Shown here: in pieces, positions 8,202-15,638 of the stretch
Numbering within the stretch: position 1 is the first letter of the stretch
How the letters are laid out: every line of letters starts with the position of its first letter
Source of the DNA: SURF-55 sp040755195
GTDB lineage: Bacteria > Bacillota > Desulfotomaculia > Desulfotomaculales > Ammonificaceae
DNA length: 64,000 nucleotides
Assembly: GCA_040755195.1 (NCBI GenBank)
Contig: JBFMBL010000010.1
Coordinates: 13,983-77,982, forward strand
Direction of reading: 5' to 3'
Notes under the pieces: model-generated
Databases searched by the model: none
Told to the model about the DNA's origin: nothing
Seen by the model: only the letters and a program-made list of their open reading frames with translations
Position numbers and translations under genes: made by a program

Positions 8202-9680
8202 TCAACGAATTTCTCCATATACTGTGTTAACTCCGGTTTCAGGAGCCGGGAGCTCCGGAACGCCCTCACCGGTTTCCTGCCCGGTGGGATCCGGCTGAGG
8301 CTTGGTTTCCACCGGTTTTTTCGGCGCCACCACTACGGGGACAACCTTGGTTCCTACGGCGACGATCTCGTCGAGCGGGTGATAGAAGCTTGACCGCAGT
8401 TGCTCTGTAGTTTTCTTGTCCCCGTCCCATATAATGCGTTCAGCCTTCGCCCGGCAACCGCGGATGCCTTTCTGCTTTACAACCTCTTTCCCTGCTTCGA
8501 GATTCGCATCTTCCCGCCGTATCACCTTCGGCTTCAGGGTTTCTGTAACCCAGCTGCGCAGCTCGACCTTGCGTTTAAACTTCTTGTTGCCCAGGATTTT
8601 AATCGTCAACCGGTTGCCTGTAACCACCGTGCGGACATACAAATATTTATCGGTATTATTCCTGAACTGCAAATCCGATCCCCCGTAAGCAACCGTCGCA
8701 TCGCGTCCCGCCGGCACGTATGTAACCGGCAGCGAATGGTTGTGCCGCTCGACCACCTCAAGTCCCGACAAAAGAACCGCGTTGTAAAGCGTGGTGGAAA
8801 CCTGGCAGACCCCTCCACCGAGGGAATCCACAAACTCGTTGTTGATTATCGTGGGCGCTTCTTTGTAACCGGCCTCGCTGCTTCGGGGCCCGACGATTTT
8901 ATTGAATGAGACAACCTCACCCGGCTGAACCAACAAGCCGTTCAGTGCGCCTGCGGCCACGCTTATATTATAAACGCGATTAACTTTGGTGGGATCGAAA
9001 GTTGTAGTGAACTCGCCCAACGGGGCCTCAATGCCCATCGCTACCACTTCTGCGGTGGTGTGTTCGGGGGGGATTGATTTAAGCGGTACGCGGACTACCG
9101 GTTCTTTTCCCTTGGTTAATATCGCAATCAGCTGCGGGCAAACGGAGGTTGAATCTACGAAACATCCTTCGCGTCCGGGAATTATGACCACTGAATCGTC
9201 CGGGAGTACTTTAATACCGGCGTTTTGGGGCAACACCGTTAATCCTTTGGTAAGTTGGGCAACGAAGGACGCCGCCCGCTTTTGATCAACCTTTACCTTC
9301 AACGGTATGTTCCTGCCGCTTTTTGAAACCCGGTAGCGTTCCCAATACCGCCGTAAAAGCCAGCCTTCGTGGCCGACCGCCAGCGCTTGTTCGAGCACCA
9401 CGGTGTCAACATGGGCACCCGTATCCCTTAAAGGTAAACGCCAAACCCGCCCGGCGCATTCCAGCCTGACGGGTTTTGAAATCAGTTCAGCCTCGTAGGC
9501 CCTCAACTTAACCAGGCCTTCCGCGGTGGTAAGACCTTCAAAAGGCATCCCGCCGATACTGACTCCCGGAACAATTACCTCCGGGCGGACATATGCTCTT
9601 TCTAACAGAAAAAGCGCAAGCGTCCCGATTAAAACCCCGGAAATTAAGAAAGCCGCAACCCACAAAAGTATGCGGCGCAA
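8202..9680 (-). CDS. VanW-family protein with G5-like domain (YoaR type)
   Basis: Encodes 492 residues. An N-terminal transmembrane/signal segment (ILLWVAAFLISGVLIGTLALF) is followed by a peptidoglycan-binding-4-like region (PGVSIGGMPFEGLTTAEG), the VanW core with FNKIVGPRSSEAGYKEAP and GGGVCQVSTTLYNAVL, and a C-terminal G5-type stretch (KVELRSWVTETLKPKVIRRED) with a Pro-rich tail. The protein is surface-anchored and probably acts on or binds the cell wall; the exact role of VanW is unknown. TTG at 9680 follows GGAGGG. It lies between yrzB and mltG on the same strand. Confidence 0.88.
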   Translation of the reverse strand: MRRILLWVAAFLISGVLIGTLALFLLERAYVRPEVIVPGVSIGGMPFEGLTTAEGLVKLRAYEAELISKPVRLECAGRVWRLPLRDTGAHVDTVVLEQALAVGHEGWLLRRYWERYRVSKSGRNIPLKVKVDQKRAASFVAQLTKGLTVLPQNAGIKVLPDDSVVIIPGREGCFVDSTSVCPQLIAILTKGKEPVVRVPLKSIPPEHTTAEVVAMGIEAPLGEFTTTFDPTKVNRVYNISVAAGALNGLLVQPGEVVSFNKIVGPRSSEAGYKEAPTIINNEFVDSLGGGVCQVSTTLYNAVLLSGLEVVERHNHSLPVTYVPAGRDATVAYGGSDLQFRNNTDKYLYVRTVVTGNRLTIKILGNKKFKRKVELRSWVTETLKPKVIRREDANLEAGKEVVKQKGIRGCRAKAERIIWDGDKKTTEQLRSSFYHPLDEIVAVGTKVVPVVVAPKKPVETKPQPDPTGQETGEGVPELPAPETGVNTVYGEIR

Positions 9681-9695
9681 AGGAATGCCCTCCCT

Positions 9696-9968
9696 TTAGT
9701 TGTCCTCGCCATCGTGAAATCGTGTTTCGTCCCAGATGTCGGCTACCTTTTCCCATTCCTCGTCTTCCGGATCAACCAGGATTTCATTGCCTTCTTCGTC
9801 CTGACTGAACTTAAGGATTATCGCCTCCACTGCTTCTTCTTCCTCTTCGACAGGCAGTAAAATTGCGTACTCGGCACCGTCCACCTCTAAAATATCGAGC
9901 ACTTCAAAGTCATGTTCCTCGCCGTCTTCGTCTACCAGCGTAATGACCTCGATTTCTTCGGTCATCAT
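9696..9968 (-). CDS. yrzB: DUF1292 family protein (YrzB)
   Basis: A small, very acidic 90-residue protein (ITLVDEDGEEHDFEVLDIL, LPVEEEEEAVEAIIL, FSQDEEGNEILVDPEDEEW) that matches DUF1292. Its function is unknown. In Firmicutes it sits with ireB and ruvX, as here. The start is one of two adjacent ATG codons at 9968. Confidence 0.88.
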   Translation of the reverse strand: MMTEEIEVITLVDEDGEEHDFEVLDILEVDGAEYAILLPVEEEEEAVEAIILKFSQDEEGNEILVDPEDEEWEKVADIWDETRFHDGEDN

Positions 9969-10032
9969 ACCACCCTTTTCCCGTTATTTTCCTTAAAGAT
10001 AAAGGAATTATATAACCTCACCGATATTTGCG

Positions 10033-10461
10033 TCAAGGTTCACCATTTCCCTGCCGTACCATACTGTCCAGGTAGCTTTGGAGAATCATCACCGCTGCCA
10101 GTTTGTCTACGACCGCGCGACGCTTTTTGCGCCGGACATCAGCCTGGATGAGAAACCGCTCGGCGGCGCTTGTGGTAAACCTCTCGTCCCAGAGATAGAC
10201 CTTCAGGCCTTTCTCCTCAAGCAAAGCGACAAACTCGGTCACCTTAAGGGCCTGCGGCCCAAGATTCCCGTCCAGCCCCCGCGGCAGTCCGACGACAATC
10301 CCCGCAACCTCATACTCGTTTGCGAGCAGGAGCAGCTTTTCTAAGTCGTCACTCAATCTCCCTCTGTTTAAAACCCCCAAACCTTGAGCGGTAACGCCGA
10401 GAGGGTCACTAACCGCCATGCCTATCTTTCGATCACCGATATCCAGCCCTAAGAGCCGCAT
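10033..10461 (-). CDS. ruvX: Holliday-junction resolvase-like protein RuvX (YqgF)
   Basis: A 142-residue RNase H-fold protein beginning MRLLGLDIGDRKIGMAVSD, with VGLPRGLDGN, LWDERFTTSAAE and the late KLAAVMILQSYLD; these hold the conserved acidic residues of the YqgF family. The family is linked to 16S rRNA processing and possibly DNA junction cleavage. ATG at 10461 has GGAG seven bases upstream. It lies in the ireB-ruvX-yrzB order typical of Firmicutes. Confidence 0.93.
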   Translation of the reverse strand: MRLLGLDIGDRKIGMAVSDPLGVTAQGLGVLNRGRLSDDLEKLLLLANEYEVAGIVVGLPRGLDGNLGPQALKVTEFVALLEEKGLKVYLWDERFTTSAAERFLIQADVRRKKRRAVVDKLAAVMILQSYLDSMVRQGNGEP

Positions 10462-10493
10462 TTTGTCTCCTGCTCATTTCAGAACAAAATAAG

Positions 10494-10517
10494 GCCAGAG
10501 TCAATCGAATCTCTGGC
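10494..10517 (-). terminator. Hairpin between ireB and ruvX
   Basis: GCCAGAG and CTCTGGC form a 7-bp stem with a ten-base loop. On the minus strand the stem is followed by CTTATTTTG, a modest T-rich run, so it may partly terminate or attenuate transcription after ireB. Confidence 0.45.
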
Positions 10518-10570
10518 TCAGTTTACTTTATGCCTCTTTGGTTTAGATAAAATACCACCTTTACTGAATC

Positions 10571-10843
10571 TTAGTATGCCACCTCATCTTTGAGGTATAT
10601 CCTTACCAGCTCCTCCAAGAGTTCGTCACGTTCCAGGCGGCGAATGAGGTTTCGTGCATTCAGGTGACTCGTTATGTAAGCCGGATCACCCGACAACAAA
10701 TAACCAACAAGCTGGTTTATTGGGTTATACCCCTTTTCTTCGAGGGCGCTTACCACCGCCCGCAGGATATCCCGGATGGTTTGCGGCTCTTCCTTCTTAA
10801 CCTGAAACATCATTGTCTTTTCGTTCGAATTGCCCTGTTCCAC
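10571..10843 (-). CDS. ireB: IreB family regulatory phosphoprotein (DUF965)
   Basis: A 90-residue protein with the family core TIRDILRAVVSALEEKGYNPINQLVGYLLSGDPAYIT and the helical end RLERDELLEELVRIYL. In Enterococcus IreB is a substrate of the PASTA kinase IreK and affects cephalosporin resistance; its two N-terminal threonines region here reads NEKTMMF. GTG at 10843 follows CGGGAGG. Downstream of alaS, upstream of ruvX, as in many Firmicutes. Confidence 0.92.
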   Translation of the reverse strand: MEQGNSNEKTMMFQVKKEEPQTIRDILRAVVSALEEKGYNPINQLVGYLLSGDPAYITSHLNARNLIRRLERDELLEELVRIYLKDEVAY

Positions 10844-10951
10844 GTTTTGCCTCCCGGAAGGCCTTTTAGTAATATCATCCCCTTAGATATATTTTACTTT
10901 AGTTGCTCATTTTCCTTTCGGCGCTAAAATTTTTATTTATTAACTTCAATT

Positions 10952-13576
10952 CTACAGTAATTTCCCCTTGATATATGCGATACCGGCGTTTAAGGCATCA
11001 TCAAGCCGCGCCGGGTTCTTTCCCCCGGCTTGCGCCAGTTCCGGCCGTCCACCGCCGCCCCCGTCCACCACCCGGGCCGCTTCTTTAACTATGGCGCCGG
11101 CATTCAGTCCCCGGGGGATTAAATCCTGTGTTACCGCGGCAACAATATTGGCCTTGTCGCCGGCGGCACTCCCGAGAACAATCACCCCGGATCCCAGCCG
11201 CTCGCGCAAAAGGTCCAGCAAACTGCGGAGCTGAGCCATGTCGGATGCGTTCACCCGGGACACCAGTACGTTCACGCCTTTAATATCCTGCTTTCGATTT
11301 AAGAGGTCCTGCACTTCATAAGCGGCAACCTTATCCTTAAGGGCTTCGTTCTCGCGTGAAAGTTCTTTTAACTGCTCCATCAGCGACGTCACCCGGGATG
11401 ACAGATCGCGCGGCGATGCCTTAAAGGCAGAGGCTATCCGCTGGTAATCCTCCAGCGCCGTGTTTAGATAGGTTAGCGCCGCTTCTCCGGTAACAGCCTC
11501 AATACGTCTTGTTCCCGAGGCAACGCTGCCCTCTGATATGATTTTGAACATTCCTGCTTCGATGGTATTCTTCAGATGGGTCCCACCGCAGAGTTCGATG
11601 CTGAAATCACCGATTCGGACCACCCGCACCGTATCCCCGTATTTTTCGCCAAACAGGGCTATCGCCCCCATTTCGCGGGCCTCCTCCAGGGATGTCTCGA
11701 ATGCCTCCACCGGTATTGCTGCAAGGATTGCCTTGTTGACCATCGCCTCCACCCTCTGCAGCTCCGCCGGAGTAACCGCCTGGTAATGGCTAAAGTCAAA
11801 CCGCAGCCTTTCCGGCGCAACAAGTGAACCGGCCTGGTTAACGTGATTTCCCAGTACGGCTTTAAGCGCCCGGTGCAGGAGGTGCGTCGCCGTGTGGTTG
11901 CGGGCCGTATTGCGGCGCTGGGACATATCCACCGAAGCGGTCACGATGCTCTTTTCCTCAAGCAGACCCTCAATCACCCGCACGCGGTGAACAACGATAT
12001 CCTCGACCGGGCGGTCGACACGCTCCACTTCCGCCCGCAGCTTCATACCGGTCAGGATGCCGGTATCGCTGACCTGGCCGCCCGATTCCGCATAAAACGG
12101 CGTGGTCTCGAGCACAACATTCACCGTTTCCCCCGCCCCGGCGGTTTTCACAATTGCGCCGTTTTCCACCATCGCCAGAACCTTTGCCGGCGTTTCGAGC
12201 GCAAAATACCCGATGAAATGGGTCCGCCCCTCACTATCCCTTATCTGTTTAAATAGACGCTCCCGCTCACCCAGGTATTCCGTGGTCTCGCGCGCCTGCC
12301 GGGCGCGTTCGCGCTGGACGGCCATGGCCGCCGCGTAACCATCTTTATCGACGGTTATTCCCTGTTCGGCACAAATCTCTTCCGTAAGCTCCAGAGGAAA
12401 CCCGTAAGTGTCGTACAGCTTAAAGGCCATCTCCCCCGGCAGAACCTTGCCGGCCGATGCCGCTTCGCTGATCATGCGGCTTAAAATCTCCGTCCCCTGC
12501 GCGAGGGTTTCCAGGAAGCGTTCTTCCTCGGCCCGGATCACCCGGAGGATGTACTCCTGCTTATCGAGAAGTTCCGGGTACGTCTCACCCATTTTGTTTT
12601 GAAGCCGGGTTGCCACGCGTTCAAGAAACGGTTTATCGACGCCGAAAAGCACACCGAACCGTACAGCCCGGCGCAGCAACCGCCGTATGACGTAGCCCCG
12701 GCCTTCGTTTGAAGGCAGAGCCCCGTCCGCCACGGCAAAGGTTATAGCCCGGGCGTGGTCCGCAATAATCTTGCACGCCGTGTTACCCTTAACATCTGCG
12801 TCACGGTTAACCTTAAGGATTTCAGCGATTTCGCCGGTCAGGTCCCGGAACAAGTCCGTATCAAAGCCTGTTTTCACGCCTTGAAGGACGGCGGCCGCCC
12901 TTTCGAGACCCATCCCGGTATCTATGCCCTTGTTTTCAAGCGGGGCGTAATCCCCTTTTTCATCCCTGTAAAACTGCGTGAAAACCAGGTTCCACAGCTC
13001 CAAAAACCGGTCGCAGTCGCACCCTACCTGACAGTCCGGCCCGCAGGAACTTTCCTCGCCGAAATCAAAATGGATCTCGGAGCAGGGACCGCAGGGGCCC
13101 ACCCCAATTTCCCAGAAGTTGGTGTCCTTCCCCAGTCTGACAATCCGCACCTCCGGCACACCCACCTTACGCCACAGGTGGTAAGCCTCGTCGTCCTCGA
13201 GGTAAATCGAAATCCAGAGGCGGTCCGGGTCAATCCCCAGGTCGCGGGTAATAAACTCCCACGCCCATGGTATGGCCTCTTCCTTAAAATAATCGCCGAA
13301 AGAAAAATTGCCGAGCATCTCGAAAAACGTAAGGTGACGGGCGGTCTTACCCACGGATTCTATGTCCGGGGTCCTCAGGCACTTCTGGCAACTGGCCATA
13401 CGCCTGTTTTCGGGTACGGCGGCGCCGGTGAAATAAGGTTTAAACGGGACCATCCCCGCAGATGTCCACAAGAGACTCGGGTCATTCGCCGGAATTAAAG
13501 AAGCGCTCGGAATAACGGCGTGATCCTTCGATTTAAAAAAGTCAAGAAATCTCTGACGAATCTCTTTCCCTACCAT
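10952..13576 (-). CDS. alaS: Alanyl-tRNA synthetase
   Basis: About 874 residues, standard length for AlaRS. The class II catalytic core opens with FFKSKDHAVIPSASLIP and FTSAGM-like LLWTSAGMVPFKPYF. The editing domain shows the zinc ligands HTATHLLHRAL and CGGTH, and the end holds the DHHA1/C-Ala domain with DGGGGGRPELAQAGG. ATG at 13576 is chosen over the longer frame because the protein then begins MVGKEIRQRFLDFF, as expected. It is followed by ireB and has a strong promoter at 13669-13697. Confidence 0.96.
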   Translation of the reverse strand: MVGKEIRQRFLDFFKSKDHAVIPSASLIPANDPSLLWTSAGMVPFKPYFTGAAVPENRRMASCQKCLRTPDIESVGKTARHLTFFEMLGNFSFGDYFKEEAIPWAWEFITRDLGIDPDRLWISIYLEDDEAYHLWRKVGVPEVRIVRLGKDTNFWEIGVGPCGPCSEIHFDFGEESSCGPDCQVGCDCDRFLELWNLVFTQFYRDEKGDYAPLENKGIDTGMGLERAAAVLQGVKTGFDTDLFRDLTGEIAEILKVNRDADVKGNTACKIIADHARAITFAVADGALPSNEGRGYVIRRLLRRAVRFGVLFGVDKPFLERVATRLQNKMGETYPELLDKQEYILRVIRAEEERFLETLAQGTEILSRMISEAASAGKVLPGEMAFKLYDTYGFPLELTEEICAEQGITVDKDGYAAAMAVQRERARQARETTEYLGERERLFKQIRDSEGRTHFIGYFALETPAKVLAMVENGAIVKTAGAGETVNVVLETTPFYAESGGQVSDTGILTGMKLRAEVERVDRPVEDIVVHRVRVIEGLLEEKSIVTASVDMSQRRNTARNHTATHLLHRALKAVLGNHVNQAGSLVAPERLRFDFSHYQAVTPAELQRVEAMVNKAILAAIPVEAFETSLEEAREMGAIALFGEKYGDTVRVVRIGDFSIELCGGTHLKNTIEAGMFKIISEGSVASGTRRIEAVTGEAALTYLNTALEDYQRIASAFKASPRDLSSRVTSLMEQLKELSRENEALKDKVAAYEVQDLLNRKQDIKGVNVLVSRVNASDMAQLRSLLDLLRERLGSGVIVLGSAAGDKANIVAAVTQDLIPRGLNAGAIVKEAARVVDGGGGGRPELAQAGGKNPARLDDALNAGIAYIKGKLL

Positions 13577-13593
13577 AAAAGACAACCTCGACC

Positions 13594-13624
13594 TCCCACA
13601 CCGTCCTTCTCCCACACCGTCCTT
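13594..13624 (-). repeat. 15-bp tandem duplication in the alaS leader
   Basis: TCCCACACCGTCCTT occurs twice, separated by one base, inside the roughly 85-base untranslated leader of alaS. On the transcript the repeats read AAGGACGGTGTGGGA. No T-box sequence (GGGTGGNACCGCG type) is seen, so it is not an evident alanine riboswitch. Confidence 0.6.
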
Positions 13625-13668
13625 AACAACCAGACACCGGCAGACTTTTTTAGCGACTTTATCCATTC

Positions 13669-13697
13669 ATTATATTAAGGTTGACTTACAGGGTCAA
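13669..13697 (-). promoter_or_regulatory. Strong sigma-A-type promoter of alaS
   Basis: On the minus strand TTGACC (13697-13692), exactly 17 bases, and a perfect TATAAT (13674-13669). Transcription would start near 13662, leaving a leader of about 85 bases before the alaS ATG. Confidence 0.8.
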
Positions 13698-13942
13698 GCA
13701 CGCGATCTCTTTCGGACACCCCAATCCCCAAGACTTCCTGAGTGTTGTTGTCCTGTCAGCGTTACTGGAACATTTAATCTCTGGAGCACAAAAGCTGAAA
13801 CTGTTTAGAGCGCCGGCAGGGCTGGACGTGCAAACCGAACCCTACATCGCCGGCGACCTCACCTTCGGTAACGCAACCGGCGACAGTAACAATATTGCGC
13901 TTGCCGGTTTGAAAAGATAGACTACTTTCGAATGCCGTTAAG
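13698..13942. other. Interval upstream of alaS without a recognised gene
   Basis: The plus-strand open frame 13681-13920 overlaps the alaS promoter, has no ribosome site and no recognisable family, so I do not call it. Nothing else stands out before the repeat element beginning at 13943. Confidence 0.4.
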
Positions 13943-14160
13943 ACTCAACGACCACCAGCTAAAGCTGGTGGGTTACGTTGCGACTGAAAGTCGCCTAAAG
14001 CAAGCTTCGGCGGCAAGCCCCCGCTTTTAAGCGGGGGTGATTGAAAGAGAATACCTTTTGGAGAATACCCCCGTTTTCAAACGGGGGAGGATAAGGAAAA
14101 CGGCTGCTAAAGCTATTCGCCTAAAGGCGAAGGTTTTAAACCTGGCGTTTGTAAAATAAA
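13943..14160. mobile_element. 218-bp hairpin-rich repeat element, copy 1 (IS200/IS605-like ends)
   Basis: Identical, except for one inserted T, to 61087-61305. It holds five hairpins in order: CCACCAGC/GCTGGTGG, GCGACT/AGTCGC, CCCCCGCTT/AAGCGGGGG, CCCCCGTTT/AAACGGGGG and TTCGCC/GGCGAA. There are no terminal inverted repeats and no target duplication, and no coding capacity. Subterminal hairpins without inverted ends are the mark of IS200/IS605 elements, so this is probably a transposase-less derivative; a structured RNA is the alternative. Confidence 0.7.
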
Positions 14161-14190
14161 ACCGGTCGTCAGCGCGGCCGGTTTTTTCTT
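14158..14190. terminator. Bidirectional intrinsic terminator
   Basis: AAACCGG and CCGGTTT flank a short GC-rich loop; on the plus strand the stem runs into TTTTTTCTTCT, and on the minus strand into TTTTATTTTAC. It insulates the small-ORF/deoC transcript from the element and alaS region. Confidence 0.65.
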
Positions 14191-14223
14191 CTCCAAAACG
14201 CAAGTACGAAACAACTGCTTTTT

Positions 14224-14272
14224 AAAAAAAGCTGCCGGCTTCATTGCCGTTTTCCTCACGGCCCGCGGCAGC
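14224..14272 (-). terminator. Intrinsic terminator after the tiny membrane-protein genes
   Basis: Outer stem GCTGCCG (14231-14237) with CGGCAGC (14266-14272), containing an inner GCCGT/ACGGC hairpin. On the minus strand it is followed by TTTTTTT. It closes the minus-strand transcript that includes deoC and the two tiny genes. Confidence 0.75.
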
Positions 14273-14291
14273 TCAGTTAATACTAACCCTT

Positions 14292-14308
14292 GTGCTGAGC
14301 CTCAGCAC
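14292..14308. repeat. Palindrome after tiny gene 1
   Basis: GTGCTGAG C CTCAGCAC, a perfect 8-bp inverted repeat around one base, beginning a dozen bases after the stop of the 26-residue gene. A near-identical 9-bp version follows the second tiny gene at 14536-14554. Confidence 0.8.
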
Positions 14309-14319
14309 TAACCCGGTCC

Positions 14320-14400
14320 TCAAGTCGAAGTGAAAGAAGACAGATAATAAGCAACCAGAGCCATGATTAGAAAAACCAGAAAAATAGTCTTCCAGCCCAT
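14320..14400 (-). CDS. Tiny membrane protein 1 (26 residues)
   Basis: ATG at 14400 to TGA at 14320. The peptide begins MGWKTIFLVFLIMALVAYY and ends in a short polar tail, so nearly all of it is one transmembrane helix. AGGAAAGGGTG lies about eight bases upstream. It is a paralogue of the gene at 14569-14643: both begin M-x-W-K-x-I, have a hydrophobic run, an aromatic pair and a Ser-Ser tail, share the same ribosome-site context and are followed by the same palindrome. I do not know the family. Such peptides usually bind or regulate larger membrane proteins, but no role can be assigned. Too short for normal gene calling. Confidence 0.6.
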   Translation of the reverse strand: MGWKTIFLVFLIMALVAYYLSSFTST

Positions 14401-14535
14401 TGCATAACACCCTTTCCTAACTCGGATAAGCCGGAACCAAAATATTTTCTTGCCATCGTAGATCTTGGCGTCAAAGGCCCTAAGAGACCGCTTTGAAACC
14501 GCGCATGTTAATGCCCGGATCGAAAACCGCTTCTT

Positions 14536-14554
14536 GTGCTGAGGACCTCAGCAC
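14536..14554. repeat. Palindrome after tiny gene 2
   Basis: GTGCTGAGG A CCTCAGCAC, a perfect 9-bp inverted repeat starting just after the second tiny gene; sister of 14292-14308. Confidence 0.8.
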
Positions 14555-14568
14555 CGGCCGCGCGGCCC

Positions 14569-14643
14569 TCAAGGGGATGAAAAATACCAGAAAACCACAC
14601 CCCCGGCAATCACGAGAAACAGCAAGATTTCTTTCCAATCCAA
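14569..14643 (-). CDS. Tiny membrane protein 2 (24 residues)
   Basis: TTG at 14643 to TGA at 14569. The peptide reads MDWKEILLFLVIAGGVVFWY and then FSSP: one transmembrane helix with a charged N-terminal cap. GGAAGGGGTG stands eight bases upstream, closely matching that of tiny gene 1. It lies 53 bases after deoC on the same strand and probably shares its transcript. The conserved Trp-Lys start and Phe/Tyr-Ser-Ser end shared by the two paralogues argue for selection on the peptide. Function unknown. Confidence 0.6.
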   Translation of the reverse strand: MDWKEILLFLVIAGGVVFWYFSSP

Positions 14644-14696
14644 CGCCCCTGCACCCCTTCCAATTTGGGAGGCCGCTACAAAATACCTTGCCCGGC

Positions 14697-15380
14697 TCAG
14701 GGTCTTATTTCCCATTCCCCGATTATTTTCACGCCTGAGCTTGTCCCTATCCGGCTGGCACCTGCGGCGATCATCCGCAGCGCGGCATCCAGATCCCGAA
14801 TGCCCCCCGCCGCCTTGACGCCGATGCCTTTACCCACCGCTTTCCTCAGCAGTCGGACGTCGGCCTCCGTCGCCCCGCCCGGTCCGAAGCCGGTTGAGGT
14901 CTTCACCATGTCCGCGCCCTGTTCAACCGCAACCCTGCAGCCCAAAAGCTTTTCCTCGTCGTCCCAGATCGCGGTTTCCAGGATTACCTTGACCACCGCG
15001 TCGGGCCTTACGTCTCTTGCCGCCGTAATCACCGCTTTAAGCTCCTGTTCCAGGTACGGTACATTGTGCTCTTTCAAAGCCCCGAGGTTAAGTACCACGT
15101 CAAATTCCGCCGCGCCGTCGCGCGCCGCCCGGTCCGCCTCCGCCACCTTCCCCGCAACGCTGGTGGCGCCGAGAGGGAAACCGATTACCGTGCAGACCCG
15201 CACGCCCGAACCTTCCAGCTCGGCCGCCGCCAGAGGCACGTAAGCCGGATTCACGCAGACCGCACCAAAACCGTTTTCGACCGCCTCAAGGCAAAGCCCG
15301 CGTATATCATCCCGCGTCGCTTCGGGACGCAGCAGCGTGTGGTCGATCATGCGCGCCAGCTCTTCCCGCGTCAATTGCAA
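14697..15380 (-). CDS. deoC: Deoxyribose-phosphate aldolase
   Basis: A 227-residue TIM-barrel aldolase that splits 2-deoxyribose 5-phosphate into glyceraldehyde 3-phosphate and acetaldehyde in deoxynucleoside breakdown. The Schiff-base lysine is in MVKTSTGFG and the second lysine in GVKAAGGIRD; the start IDHTLLRPEAT is typical. The TTG start at 15380 lacks a strong ribosome site. No other nucleoside-catabolism genes are adjacent. It follows the AT-rich operon on the same strand. Confidence 0.94.
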   Translation of the reverse strand: MQLTREELARMIDHTLLRPEATRDDIRGLCLEAVENGFGAVCVNPAYVPLAAAELEGSGVRVCTVIGFPLGATSVAGKVAEADRAARDGAAEFDVVLNLGALKEHNVPYLEQELKAVITAARDVRPDAVVKVILETAIWDDEEKLLGCRVAVEQGADMVKTSTGFGPGGATEADVRLLRKAVGKGIGVKAAGGIRDLDAALRMIAAGASRIGTSSGVKIIGEWEIRP

Positions 15381-15407
15381 ATCTTCTGTCTCTCTTAAAA
15401 TCTTCTT

Positions 15408-15608
15408 TTACCTCTTCCTTTTCTTGCCTTCTCCATCTATCTTTATAGGGTTAGGACTATTACAACCATATGCATACCCTGGACATAACTCACCACACTC
15501 AATACAATCTTCCTCCCTCATTTCGCAGGAATCAATTTTTTCTTCTCCACAAAATGGGCAGCTCTTTTCGTTTAAGAAATGGTGCCCATTTCTACAACAT
15601 AAATATAT
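15408..15608 (-). CDS. Possible small zinc-ribbon protein, start codon unclear
   Basis: A frame of about 66 codons carries ten cysteines in paired arrangement: LCCRNGHHF, SCPFCGEE, DSC, DCIECGELCPGYAYGC, then a basic tail GEGKKRKR. This looks like a double zinc ribbon or rubredoxin-like knuckle. Just after an in-frame TAG the only early codon that could start it is ATA at 15608, behind AAAGGTGGG; no ATG, GTG or TTG is in place. It may use a rare AUA start, have lost its start by mutation, or be a remnant. It is the last frame of the AT-rich block and lies 27 bases before deoC. Confidence 0.4.
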   Translation of the reverse strand: MYLCCRNGHHFLNEKSCPFCGEEKIDSCEMREEDCIECGELCPGYAYGCNSPNPIKIDGEGKKRKR

Positions 15609-15638
15609 CTAATACTTCCCACCTTTACACCACCTTTT

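Noticed and set aside
12755..13498. 247-codon plus-strand frame inside alaS
   Set aside because: Shadow of alaS.
13681..13920. 79-codon plus-strand frame upstream of alaS
   Set aside because: Overlaps the consensus alaS promoter, lacks a ribosome site and known family.
13577..13942. T-box or other riboswitch upstream of alaS
   Set aside because: No GGGTGG/ACCGCG antiterminator motif or terminator pair could be found.
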